From contig NC_056048.1 of the NCBI RefSeq assembly GCF_004379255.2, forward strand, positions 12,671,197 through 12,735,196: a DNA stretch of 64,000 nt, given 5' to 3'. This stretch comes from Salvia splendens (lineage: Eukaryota > Streptophyta > Magnoliopsida > Lamiales > Lamiaceae). The position numbers and the translations under genes are program-made. The number at the start of each line of letters is the position of its first letter. Position 1 is the stretch's first letter. The notes under the pieces were generated by a model. It was given only the letters and a program-made list of their open reading frames with translations. It ran no database searches and was not told the DNA's origin. Shown here piece after piece: positions 32,221 through 43,697 of this stretch.

Positions 32221-32480
32221 AGCAACAAAGCAGCTAAGATTGGACATCGACGAGGCGGTCGATGATATACTGCCAGTAGGAATTGCCCAGAAATTCCGGG
32301 AGCGAGTATCAGATGCCGGGACTAGTACAGCTCCAGAAGAGACGGGGGATAGGAAACCAAGGGGTAGGAATGTTGACTATCTGTATTGTCGATGAACCCC
32401 TACAGAGTTTCTGAATTGTATAAAGAGTTTAACGCCACGGCAGAAGGAAGCCCTCACGGAATTTGTAAATGAGTCTAACA
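32221..32480 (+). pseudogene. Exon-like gene fragment in D
   Basis: A plus-strand open stretch follows a TTGTACAG acceptor and encodes DIDEAVDDILPVGIAQKFRE; a stop follows shortly after (32,394). A second frame then reads SLTPRQKEALTEFVNES. The LTPRQKE phrase resembles plant transposon-associated proteins that carry Ulp1-like domains, but the match is weak and from memory. Confidence 0.3.
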
Positions 32481-32679
32481 GTGAATGCAATATTTGTACA
32501 TTATTTAGCTATTTCTATGCATTATATATCATGTTTTACGCATCATTAGATTGCTATTGTACATGAGTCTTAGAATGAAGGCAATATTTGTATGTTCATT
32601 ATTTGAGTGATTCTGTACATTATTTGGTTATTTGAATGCAATATTTATCTTGTTTTATACATCACTTGGTTGTTGTTGT

Positions 32680-33630
32680 ACGCACTAGACCCTAGCCCTT
32701 GGGCTTGTTAACACGGCACACCTTAAATGAAACGGGGCAGGATAAATGTGCATTACATGTCACAAATAATGCATTAAAGAAACTAAAACTACGCATTACA
32801 CTACATAATATGTACATTATGTATATCTGTTTTAAAAAATGCCTAAGCTCTATGCATGTGCAACCCGAGATGAATTACTGCAGCTCGTGTATTTGGACAC
32901 CATTTTTTAGACTTAGAACATACTACACCCTAGCCCCTAGGCTTGTCAAACCCTTAGGAAAAACAAGAAATGTGCATCAAGCATCGAAACACGGCACAAC
33001 CTAAACTAAACGGGTAAGGATAAATGTTCATTACATACCACAAATAATGCATTACAGAAACTAAAACTACGCATTACACTACATAATATGTACAGTATGT
33101 ATATATGTTTTAAAAAATGCCTAAGCTCTATGCATGTGCAACCCCAGACGAATTACTCAAGCTCGTGTATTTCGACAACGTTTCTTAGACTTAGAACATA
33201 CTACACCCTAGCCCCTAGGCTTGTCAAACCCTTAGGGAAAATAAGAAACGTTCGCCAAACAACGACACACGACACGACTTAAATTAAACGGGTCAGGATA
33301 AATGTTCATTACATATCACAAATAATGCATTATAGAAACTAAACAACGCATTATACTATACAAAATATACATTATGTGCAACCCAGACGAATTAATCCAG
33401 CTCGTGTATTTGGACAATATTTTTTAGACTATGAACATACTACACCCTAGCCTCTAGGCTTGTTAAACCCTTAGGGAAAACAAGAAACGTGTGCGAAACA
33501 TTGAAACACGACACAACTTATATTAAACGTGTCTGGGATACATGTTCATTACATATCACAAATAATGCATTACAGAAACTAAACTATGCATTACACTATA
33601 CAATTTGTTCATTATGTGCATCAGTAAAAA
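32680..33630. repeat. Tandem repeat, about 240-280 bp x 4
   Basis: Four degenerate copies are marked by ACCCTAGCC...TAGGCTTG at about 32,689, 32,929, 33,210 and 33,446. Each carries CACAAATAATGCATTA and TTAGACTTAGAACATAC segments. Confidence 0.8.
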
Positions 33631-34767
33631 AACTACCTACGCGCTATTCTCTGCAGACAGTGCATGTGACTTCGTGAGTGCACTGCATTCAATAGTAGAT
33701 TGTCTCTTTGGCACTAGAGAAACTAAGCAAATGGGAAGAGAGTTCCAGTCCCAACAAATAAACTCTGAACATGGTGTATTTCTTTTTACCTTCACTTCCC
33801 TTGCTTTTGTTTTTGCCAACACCACCTTCCCACCTTCTTCAACTCCACTTGCTTTCTGATACGCCTCACCCACTGAACTTGTCACCTACATATTAGAATC
33901 ATCAATTTAATCAAAACAAAATAGATCATATAGATCAGCGACCGCATACCATTACAAATAAGCGATTACTCGGATTTGCACAACAAAAGGCGACTTAACG
34001 GACATATGTTGATTGATATTAAAAAAATCGATACATAAACTAAGGACGTCGTATCTTATTTACCCCGTATCTTATTTGGCAGAACACCGATCGCTACGAC
34101 ACAATCAACAATAAATATTAACGACGAGGACACATGAACGTATATCCGATAACTCCACACAGTGATGACTGAAAAAAATCGATTGCAACGCTGTGAGTGT
34201 GGCGAAATAACAAACGTAGTAGTACGTATGCACCGTTGCCACCACATAACCATAAACCGTGCATCATATTTCGATAAAACAGTAAAAAGGCACACCAACA
34301 TCAAACACAAATTTCATGATCTACACACAACTAGTAGTGCGACTGATTTTCGACTAGAAATTGCAAAAAACGGAAATTAATAAACATGGGGAAAACCGGA
34401 TGAAATACCTTCTTCCATTGATAATCGAACAAACTTGAAGAATCAAAATCTGTGTGCGCTTGAATCTATGAAAGGATAATTTGTCGCAGTGTGGTCGACG
34501 CAAATAATACACCCACAGTAATGGGGACAGAATTGGACGAAAATCTGCAGAAATTAATTTGAGCAAGTGAAGAAATCGTAAAGGGAGGAAATCATGGAGC
34601 CTACCATAACTAACTCCAATTGTTATTCCCTATTCTTCCCTCTACACGTTAAACATTAGGTAAAGTTTAATGTTTCAGTTTAATATGTAAACCATCCGAT
34701 CAGTGCAAATCCACGGTTGATATTTAGAAGGATATAGGATTTATTAGTGGAAAAGGATTTGAATACA

Positions 34768-34770
<3 letters not shown>

Positions 34771-34823
<53 letters not shown>
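34771..34823. repeat. (TA)n tract at right end of D
   Basis: About 53 bp of alternating TA with one TTA interruption. Confidence 0.95.
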
Positions 34824-35690
34824 ACTTATGCGTGTGTTTAGGGTTTATATGTCACACCTCAACCCCCCTGACGTATACTCTTATAATAAATAAATCTCTT
34901 ATCATAAACCAACACTTATCTTATACATATTTCAAAATATCCTGTAAAGTAGTGGAACCCTCTCACCACTCTATATACTATACATTTATCTACATGCAAA
35001 AAGATGAGGAGGAGAAGGTTGCCAAAAAGTCTCTTCATGCAGATAAGGATGCCAAATCTTCAAATCAAAATAGTGCTACTAATTTCAAATCATGAACATA
35101 ATAAGAAACTTCATGTACCCGTGATTGTCATGACGCATAAGTAGTAAACTTTCCATTTTGCATCAAAAGATAACCAAATTCCTATTGCAAAGCATCACTG
35201 TAGATAACATAATGTCATGTACCTGTGGAAATAACCAGTATAGGTGACATAGTTAATCAATGATTTAATAAATCAAAACTAATTTGACATGCTTCACTCC
35301 ATATAAGAGAAGAACTCTTTCGTAATAACATCTTCATCAATTCAACCATAATCGAGAATCATTTTCAGTTGACAAACACTTCAATATTCTGTATATCTAT
35401 TTCTATTCTTCAACCTGATACCATGTGTCCCAATAATACCACATGATCTAGCTAGACTCACACTTACCCAACCTTGCAAGAACTTGTTTATCTCGCAAAA
35501 CTTGTAATACCGACTGCAAGTGATTAACATGCTCTTCTGTACTTCGTGAAATATACTAGTAAGTCAATAAAAATAATCACTAAGTGATATAGGAATGGTT
35601 GAGAGACTTTGTTCATCAATGCCATAAATAATTGTAGGTGCAATAGTTAATTTGAAAGGCATAGCCAAAACTCATAATGGTCGTATTGAG

Positions 35691-35939
35691 TTAAAATGGT
35701 GTCTCTGCAATATTCTCTTTAGCTATCTTCAACTGATGGTATCTTGATCGAAAATCAGTACTCGAAAACAGTTGCATACCTTGAAATTGATCAAATAAGT
35801 CTTCTATTCTCGGAAATAGATATTTATTCTTCACAGTCACTTGATTCGACACCCAATAGTGTATATATAATGTCGCAGTGTGTCGTCTTTCTGCTTCAAA
35901 AATAATATTGGTGCTCTCCAAAGTAAAACATTGAGTCAT
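35691..35939 (-). pseudogene. Reverse transcriptase fragment
   Basis: The open stretch contains KNKYLFPRIEDLFDQFQGMQ and FSSTDFRSRYHQLKI. This is the Ty3/gypsy RT region with the first catalytic aspartate block (usually D-L-R-S-G-Y-H-Q), here altered. YVDD and integrase are absent. Confidence 0.85.
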
Positions 35940-37945
35940 ACATATCTCTTGTCTGACAACTCTTGTAACTATTTATTTAACTCTTGAAACTCTAATCAAG
36001 ACATTTGATAAAGATGAATAGAAATAGATGCAGTACCTGGTAGAAACTCAATAGTGAATTTTGTCTCTTGATCAGGTGCTAATCCAGGCAAATCTCCACT
36101 TTGAATATATTGAAAAGCCGATGTAGCTAATATAAGACAAGTTGCAATTGGTCGATACCATTAAATATCACTCGATCTTGTCTCGATGATTATATTACCA
36201 TTTCTTTAACATGACAAGCTGCCTTAGTTCGATGAAGTGACAACCAATCTATACTCATGATAATATCAAATTTGTGTATGAACAAGGGAATCAATATCCG
36301 CTGGCAGCTCAACTGAATTAACTCGCACTACGCAGTCTAGATAAACCGTGTATACCGAAACAATGCCAGCTCATAATCAACAACAAACATCGTTCTTGTT
36401 TAAAGACAGAATCTCTCTTTTTTTCATCATCACAATACACTTCTTGCATATATTTATCATTAAATTCTCTAGGAAAATCGTCTGAACATAGTACCAAAGG
36501 TTGTATAATAGCTTGTGGGACTGTTTCTGCCCAATAGTAAATATTGTTTCAAAGAAGAGACATTATATAATCAAAACGTTCTTCTGACATACAACTCATC
36601 TGATTGAACACATGCTCTCTATCCTTTTCAACCATATCTCAGCCTTGGCCGGATCAGTAGTCTCATAAAGTCAACAATTCCATTTTTCGGAGTTCTCTAA
36701 AATTTCTACCTTTTTGCTCCATCATTGGTCCATGTACTTTTTGTTCCAAAAGCCTAGGTAATCCCCATATGATGCAATATGTATATGAAATGCTTCTACA
36801 ATTAATTGACGATGCAGGGCGACTGACCCTTCTCTCCTCAGTGAGATATGTTCATGACAATAGAAATGCAAATGAAACTTATAACATAAATGTTTCATAT
36901 GATATACATGAATACTATGTCCCAGCAGGATTCTATCCCCGCTCTGATACCACCTAAACTGTCACACCTCAACCCCCCTGACGTATACTCTTATAATAAA
37001 TAAATCCCTTATCATAAAAGCAATCAATACACAGAACACCCATATTATACAAGTTCAAACCAACACTTATCCGATACATATTTCAAAATATCATGTAAAG
37101 TAGTGGAACCCTCTCACCACTCTATATACTATACATTTATCTACATGCAAAAAGATGAGGAGGAGAAGGTTGCCAATATGCGTCAGCCGCCGAACCTGAT
37201 AACATGTGGAGTTCCTATGACCCACGTCACTCAAAACTTTACTGTTATCTTATTCCTGAAAATTTTAGTGGTTTATATGAGTCACAACTCAGTATATATA
37301 AATTTCCACCTTTAATCTCACATGATACAAACATCAAGCACATTATTTTATTAATACATAAAATCAGAAACAATATACAACATAATTTAAAAGCAAACCA
37401 TTTCATATTCATATGCATATGCCACTCTATTCAATTTATTATTCTGTAACAGTCAAGCCTGGTATCTGCCCAGGATTCCTCTATGACCCGAAGGTCCCTC
37501 TGTAATTGGACTCATAGGTCCCTCTGTATTTGACCCGAAGGCCTCTCTGTAATTGGACTCATAGGTCCCTCTAAAATTTCAGATCCAGTACAAGGCTGTC
37601 ACAAATCCTCTTTAATCCAATGATTCACATAATCGGTATCATAAACATATCCTTTGCACCAATAACATATCCATATCATATTCCATCAAATTATCAAATA
37701 TATCTAAACAAACATGTCCATTTCATCAATCAAATATTCATATCATATTCAACCATCAAAATCAAATAATTCATAATCATATCAATTTCACACCATATAA
37801 TCCAATAATTCACTCCAATTCAACATATAACAATCAACCACATAACACATGTAAAACTAAAAGTGTGATTTATACACACCTGGATACGATATGTTCTCTA
37901 ATTGAGCTCCTGATTCCATCTACTAATTTCTACTGATCTTGTTTC

Positions 37946-37992
37946 TATTTCTATTTCCATTTCCATTTCCATTTCCATTTCCATTTCCATTT
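37946..37992. repeat. (CCATTT)n hexanucleotide repeat
   Basis: About seven to eight tandem hexamers inside the right LTR of the decayed gypsy element. Confidence 0.9.
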
Positions 37993-38734
37993 GTTATAGC
38001 TCTCGTTCGTCCCTTTTTCTTCTAAGAACTTTTATTTCTGTCCTCCATCAAAATATATCACTCACATATATGTATAAAGTAAGTTTCTCTTCTGCCGACT
38101 TAATCTATGACTAAGCTGTATATAAAAAAAACTTGGCTTATCTTTACCTATACTCATCTCACGTGCACTACTAACAAAACTTGTACTACTATTGTATTAA
38201 CTAATAGGATAAATATAAGAATTTATCACACTAGTCCATGCACACATTCACGTTATTACACATGCACACACTTAAAATAATTATTTAGTATTTAAAGTAC
38301 TCATACACATGTAATTATCTATATAAATATATATATAACATATAATTAAGTAAATAACATTATAAATATATAATGGTAAAAAAACCATATTAATATGCAA
38401 AATGATGCATGTTTCGGATTGGGGATGTCACATTATATATATACAATAGTACATCATTAGTACTATACTATATAAATCTTAGAATATTCAATCGAATTCT
38501 ATCTTTTTATTCGTTATGAACAATGTCTAATAAAGTTGTAAATAAGGGTGAACTAATTTCACTAGAATTGTCAATGCATATTTAAATATGTCTCGACCAA
38601 TCATTAATTTAACACCCTAAAAATATATAAAAACAAATTCATTTAAGTAAGCCAGAAATATTGAGTAATCAGATTCTAACACCCATTTGTTTTAGATTAA
38701 TTAATGTTTAATTAGCACAATAATTTTTTTTTAA

Positions 38735-38909
38735 CTTGGCCCAGCCCGGCTCACATACCAACTGGGCCCGGGCTTGAACTGAACTCATTCTATAAACCAA
38801 AACCCAAGCTCGACCCGGCCCACCACAGATATGGGCTTTGTCCGGGCTGGGTTCAAATCTCCCCTGGCCTCATCGAGCCCGGGCCAGGCTGGGCATACCC
38901 CGGCCCACT
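38735..38909. mobile_element. hAT-like MITE fragment
   Basis: A GC-rich island in AT-rich DNA with repeated GGCCCGGGC, CCCGGCC and inverted counterparts, the look of subterminal repeats in plant hAT MITEs. Terminal repeats and a target duplication could not be found. The adjacent LTR may have truncated it. 38,438-38,734 is AT-rich without features. Confidence 0.35.
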
Positions 38910-40243
38910 TGACATCTCGAGTTGCATTACATGTTCATTATTTGCATATTTTATCTATTTTGGTATTTTGACATGTTTTGTGAGAAATGTGCATAATTGA
39001 GCCTAAAAAGGGAGTCAAAACGCGAAGTTGGAAATTTGGAGCTGTTCTACATGTCCAGCGGTCCGCTGCAACACCGCTGGCGCCCAACGACCGCTAAGTC
39101 AGTAGCGGTCCGCTCCGGGAAAGTTGTGCATGAAGAACAAGACACGCCCAGCCACCGCTGGGAAGTGCATGGCGACTGCTGCCCAAGAGTCAGAAGCCTC
39201 GAACCAACCCACAGCGACCGCTGGCCAAGGTGCAGCGGCCCGCTGGAAAAAAGCGGCGAGCAAATTTGCCCTACTTTCTCTCCAAGATTTACCATATTTT
39301 GTAACCATTTTCCTTATTTGAAGGGGCCGATTTTCTCCCTATAAATACCTCCCAATGTTTCATCAAAAAGGATCTTCTCTTTGCCAAATATTTCCAGAGT
39401 TTAAAGTTAGAGTACTTTATTGTGCAAGGGGTTGAAGAATGATTCAAGTTTAAATCAAGGCTACAAGGAGTCAACCTTTGGGTTCTATTTATTTTAGTTC
39501 TTATGTTTTCATTGTCTTCCCTACAATCTATGTGTTTAGATTATTCTATCATGTATAACTAAATTCATAGGATTCTAGGGATGTGTTAGTAACGACTTTG
39601 GTTATACAATTCATTTTTCTATTTAATATTTGTTTTGTTCTTACTTTGTTTCTTCCTTAAGTTAATGGATAATGCTTCACGTTTGAGTGACACATTCTGT
39701 GATGATTTAATATAACTTGCTACATAATCGTGAGAGGAGGTTGGCGAGTTAGGTCCACTTAATAGACACTACAATTAGCTTCCTTTAAAACGACACTGTA
39801 ATTGAGAGTGAGGACTTTTCAAGGGTTTTAGGAGCTTTTAGGAGTTACATATTTAGGATTGACAACCCTAATGTTTGTAATCAACGTTTGCATCGCATGA
39901 GCATAAGCTAGGTGACTCGTTCTATTAAAGTGAGAACTGTGCTAGGATATTGTAGTTGGAATTTGTATAACCATAACTGTGAACGCACTTCCCTGGAATT
40001 CCCTTATCTCTATACTTTTATCTCTGTGATTTATTTGCAATTAGTTGTTTATTGCTTTCAAATTGTTCTTTGTTTCAAAAATTCTTAAATCTTTCGGTTT
40101 TCCAAATAGTAATTGAGTTTTAGTAGATGATAGACAGTCTGTGTTTATTTTCTCCGTGATCGATATCCAGTACAAACCTTTAGCTATACTATTCATACCC
40201 TATATACTTGCAGGTATTTATAGTGCTAATAAAAAGTGCATCA
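38910..40243 (+). mobile_element. Solo LTR, Athila-like (copy 1)
   Basis: Ends in GTGCTAATAAAAAGTGCATCA, the same 3' end as the copies at 43,698 and 53,441 (there on the minus strand). A CTATAAATACC promoter box is near 39,340. The left border TGACATCTCG is less certain. Flanks CCACT and CCACC agree at four of five bases. The Athila link comes from the end sequence and LTR size and is not proven. Short frames in the GC-rich U3 part (39,050-39,250) are not genes. Confidence 0.65.
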
Positions 40244-41449
40244 CCACCACCGCTCCACCCTCAACTACTCTGACCTCGATCGCCTCAACCCCATCGGCAG
40301 CAGCACTGTCTATGAAAGTAGCAACGAGATGCGCCGTGAAATTCAGAAATCCAAAGAGAAATATAGAGATTGAGCATACCGAGAGAAGACCTCTCTAGCT
40401 GACCGTGGCGATGACCGAGCTTCGCAGAGAGAGAGAGAGCTAGACGGAGGAAAGGCGGCGCCGACGGAGGGCGTTGAGTTTCCGTAAGAAGGAAGAAGAG
40501 ACATCGCATTCTTAGAAAGAAAAGAGTTTTCCAAGAAGGAGAAGACCGATGGAGAGGGGAGTCAACTCTGGCTCGCACGCCAGAGACAGAGTAGCACCGC
40601 GGTAGAGGCGGCACAAGACCAGCAGCAGTGACGGCGACGGAGGATCGTCGCGAGAAGACAGACACAACGTGAATTGAACAGGAGTTAGATGAGGATGGAG
40701 GCTGGACGTGAGCATCCCCGGTGGCTGAATTTGATCGTGAGAGGGCCGAGAAAGAGAAATGAAATAGAGATGTGAACAGAGTTGTAGGCAGCGGCGTGAG
40801 GCGACAGAGTTAGAGATGTCGGCGACGGCGCTAAAGCCGCCGTGAATTCGGCGGAGACGGCAGCGCTGCGCGGCTGCCGAGAGAAATTGGGCAAAGATTA
40901 TTTAAAGATTATTTCTTCAATTCCAAGTTTTAATTTGAAAAATAGTGGTATTTCACAGTCAACAAATAAGTTTCGAAGTCATATTTACGGTTGTCCACGT
41001 TGGACAATTTCGCACCAGAAAATTGTATTTGGGTCGGGTTGGGAAATATCAAACGAATCTAAAGTTCGTGAATTTAAAAACCAATTTCAAATGATGGGAA
41101 AAATCGGAATTCTAGGAAAGTTTTTATGGTTTTTAAGCCCAAAAACCCTATAAATATCATATGTGCATGGCATCAATTTTGAACATTTGTTTCTTCACAA
41201 CTGAGTTATAATCTCCAATTACTCCTTCGAAAAACAATGTCACTCATTTAACTACTTTTTCTCATGACGCTCTTAAACTAAAAGGCATTCGTTTAATCAT
41301 AAATAATAGTACTATATTTTAAATTTGTCCATGAAATAAAATGTGGCAAAAGGGAAGTGGAATTAATCTCATCCAAGCCCCCTCTCATTCACCTCTAACA
41401 AGTTGCACGATCCAGTACCCCCATTCATCATATATTAACCTTGTGGGAA
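40244..41449. other. Gene-free stretch with a GC-rich segment
   Basis: 40,244-40,890 is GC-rich with GA-rich runs and looks like a 5' gene region, with overlapping but unrecognised minus-strand frames. It shares about 30 bp (CGGCGCTAAAGCCGCCGTGA and flanks) with 12,197-12,240. 40,900-41,449 is AT-rich, and I see no feature there. Confidence 0.4.
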
Positions 41450-41452
41450 TAA

Positions 41453-43105
41453 GAGCATTTCCAATGGTTTTAGGCTAGCCACAACTCCTCCTGGCATATC
41501 ATCAGCACTAAAAACTCCTCCTGGCGCATCATCAAGACAAGCAACTGGACAAGCAACAATAAACAAAATTATAAAAAATAAATAATTAACAATCACACAA
41601 AATACGGAATTAAATTTACGACACAGATACGGGAAAATTCAATAATAATATTTAAATTAAAAAAAGTACATTAATTAAAAAAATTACATTAATTAAAAAA
41701 AATCTAACGACGTGCAGTCCTCCGCGCCCACAACTTTTCAATTAAATCCTTTTGGAGTTGAATATGAGCATCCACTTGGCGCATGTCGGCATGTGCCTTG
41801 AGGCAGCTGACTTCATCGTGAGGTACCCCCCTTCGTACGTTGGGGGCGGCCACGCCGTGGCTTGGGCCGGCTTCATTAGCATCGTCACTGACCCAACTAG
41901 TCAGTTGTAGACCTTCATCCTCGACAATCATGTTGTGCAGGATAATACAGGCGTACATTATATCAGCAATGCAGTCGACATACCACAAACGAGTTGGACC
42001 CCTAATTGCCGCCCATCGAGACTGGAGCACACCAAATGCGGGCTCCACGTCCTTGCGCGCCGACTCCTGCCGTTCTGCAAAGTAGGCCTTCTTCTCATCT
42101 GATGCGCATCTGATAGTCTTCACAAAGACGGGCCACCTAGGGTATATCCCATCTGCCAAGTAGTAGCTCATATCATGCTGGTTCCCGTTGGCGATAAAAC
42201 TGATGGCCGGACCGACGCCCTGCCACTGCTCGTTGAAAAGGAACGACGAGATGAGGACGTTGAGGTCGTTGTTCGACCCGGCTACCCCAAAATATGCATG
42301 CCAAATCCACAGCCGGTAATCAGCTACGGCCTCGAGGATCATCGTGGGATTCTTTCCCTTGTAGTCGGTCGTGTAGAACCATTTCCAGGCAGCGGGGCAG
42401 TTCTTCCACTCCCAATGCATACAATCTATGCTGCCCAACATCCCGGGGAACCCATGCGTCTCGCCGTGCATCTGCATCAGATCCTGGCACTCTTCAAGGG
42501 TAGGGCTTCGAAGATACTGATCACAGAATATTTCAATGACGCCCTGACAGAAATACTTCAGACAATCCAGGGCAGTCGTCTCACCGATGTGGAGGTACTC
42601 ATCCGACATGTCTGCCGTGCCTCCGTAGGCCAACTGCCTGATTGCCGCAGTGCACTTTTGTATAGGTGTGTGGCCGGGTCTGCCAGCCGCAACCGGTTTA
42701 TCTCGCGGGAGGTATAGGCCTCCAACTCTTCGTTCATTTGCCGTTCGTACTCCTCAGCATCCCCACCACTACCACCACTACTACCACCCGTGTTACTCAT
42801 TTCACGTTGTTGCTCTTGTACAGAAATTAAGTGAGAGAGAAAACTCGTTAAAACAAGAGGTGCGAATGAAAATGACGTGCAAATCGTGTATATATAGTGT
42901 TTCAAAAAATTTAAAAAAAAGTGCTGGTCGATTGCTCGCCGATCGCCCGCCTACAATGGTGGCCAGCAGACCGGCGAGTGGATAGCGCCGGAGAATCGGC
43001 GTCCGCTCGCCGATTTTTCGCTAGCCGACTCCAATGGTTCAGCGAGCAGACCGGCCAGCTCCGGGAATCGGCTAGCCGGTCCGTTAGCCGCAATTGGAGA
43101 TGCTC
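41453..43105 (-). mobile_element. PIF/Harbinger transposon, internally deleted
   Basis: 1653 bp with terminal inverted repeats GAGCATTTCCAAT / GAGCATCTCCAAT (one mismatch) and 3-bp TAA target duplications (41,450-41,452 and 43,106-43,108), both diagnostic of PIF/Harbinger. It contains only the transposase gene, which is itself truncated; no Myb-like second gene is present. It is probably non-autonomous. Confidence 0.9.
41704..42798 (-). pseudogene. PIF/Harbinger DDE transposase, missing part of N-terminal half
   Basis: A start at about 42,798 (MSNTGGSSGGSGGDAEEYER) runs to THLYK near 42,660. It is then joined out of frame to a 300-codon frame beginning QLAYGGTADMSDEYLHIGET. Intact family members have roughly 100 or more residues between these blocks, so an internal deletion with a frame change has occurred. 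The downstream frame keeps the DDE catalytic set: Asp in GSIDCMHWEW, Asp in YYLADGIYPRW and Glu in DVEPAFGVLQSRW. It would cut and insert at TTA/TAA sites. As it stands the product is probably inactive. Confidence 0.85.
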
Positions 43106-43108
43106 TAA

Positions 43109-43697
43109 ATGACATGAGTAGTGGAGGATGTTTATGGAAAGCTTTTTGACTTTTCACCATTTTGTAACAATCATTGTCTTTGGTGTTTTAATTTCATGAC
43201 CTCCCATTCCTCATTTTGTATTTATAAAATACATGGAATTATAGAGAAACATCAATAAAAGCATTTTCTATCTCTTTCTAGCTCTCTACATTTTAGTGTG
43301 CATTTAGACATTTTAGTGTGCCTTTAGAAGCATTATATTGCTCAATTATCGGAGCTCTATCAAGTTTGACAGTGCCTAGTGATTTTGAGGTGTTTATAAA
43401 CGTTAGGAAGAAGTCGTTTTTATCTTTGGGGTCAGTACGCCGATCCGAGAGCGTTAGCCGTGACGTGACTTGTCTTGTGGAAAGAAGGTTTTCCTTGACT
43501 CGACTTATAGTTTGGTTTGTTTTATTATTTCCCTTGTAATTTTCATTCTACTTTTTGTTGTTATTTTCCTTTGATTGTAATAATTAGAGTATCGCATATA
43601 CATGACTCGGGAATTTTATTCCATTATTTCTAACAATCGCAAGATAAATTATTGTAATGTTTTAAGATATGATTATGTCAATCGAATTTAAGAAAAT
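43109..43697. other. AT-rich stretch without recognised gene
   Basis: A TATTTATAAAATAC TATA-like motif, an AATAAA near 43,256 and a short CATTTTAGTGTGC duplication (43,289 and 43,310) give it the look of a decayed LTR. No borders were found. Confidence 0.3.

Larger units (their letters stand above)
30122..34770. mobile_element. Unit D: (TA)n-flanked element with GCATTATTT words
   Basis: The left end begins GGGTAGTGTTAAACTCC; the right end is TTGAATACAATC, as in A1. Weak inverted similarity includes AAACTCCTTTTCACC against CAAATCCTTTTCCAC. Contents: an exon-like leader (30,300-30,560), a long stretch of GCATTATTT words about 21-22 bp apart (31,070-32,660), an exon-like segment at 32,221-32,480, a four-copy tandem repeat (32,680-33,630), and an unrecognised minus-strand open frame (33,637-33,885). 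33,900-34,770 is AT-rich with nothing recognised. Confidence 0.55.
34850..38432 (-). mobile_element. Deleted, decayed Ty3/gypsy retrotransposon
   Basis: Minus orientation, with TTATA target duplications (34,845-34,849 and 38,433-38,437). The right LTR is complete (36,960-38,432, 1473 bp). It is followed on the minus strand by a primer binding site, TGGTATCAGAGC (36,952-36,941), complementary to initiator Met-tRNA. The left LTR is only the terminal part (34,850 to about 35,026) and lacks 41 bp present in the right copy. Minus-strand coding debris runs gag (about 36,665-36,590, DPAKAEIWLKRIES), a linker near 36,100 (LPGLAPDQETKF) and reverse transcriptase (35,691-35,939). The rest of pol and most of the 3' LTR are deleted. 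The gag type suggests a chromovirus relative. Confidence 0.85.

Noticed and set aside
12960..34823. (TA)n tracts as simple unrelated microsatellites
   Set aside because: Every tract coincides with recurrent element termini on both sides, so they are treated as junctions.
39047..39344. Open frames in the GC-rich stretch near 39,050-39,340
   Set aside because: They lie in the U3 region of the solo LTR, upstream of its TATA box.
41840..42717. Plus-strand open frames across the PIF transposase
   Set aside because: Shadows of the well-supported minus-strand DDE transposase.
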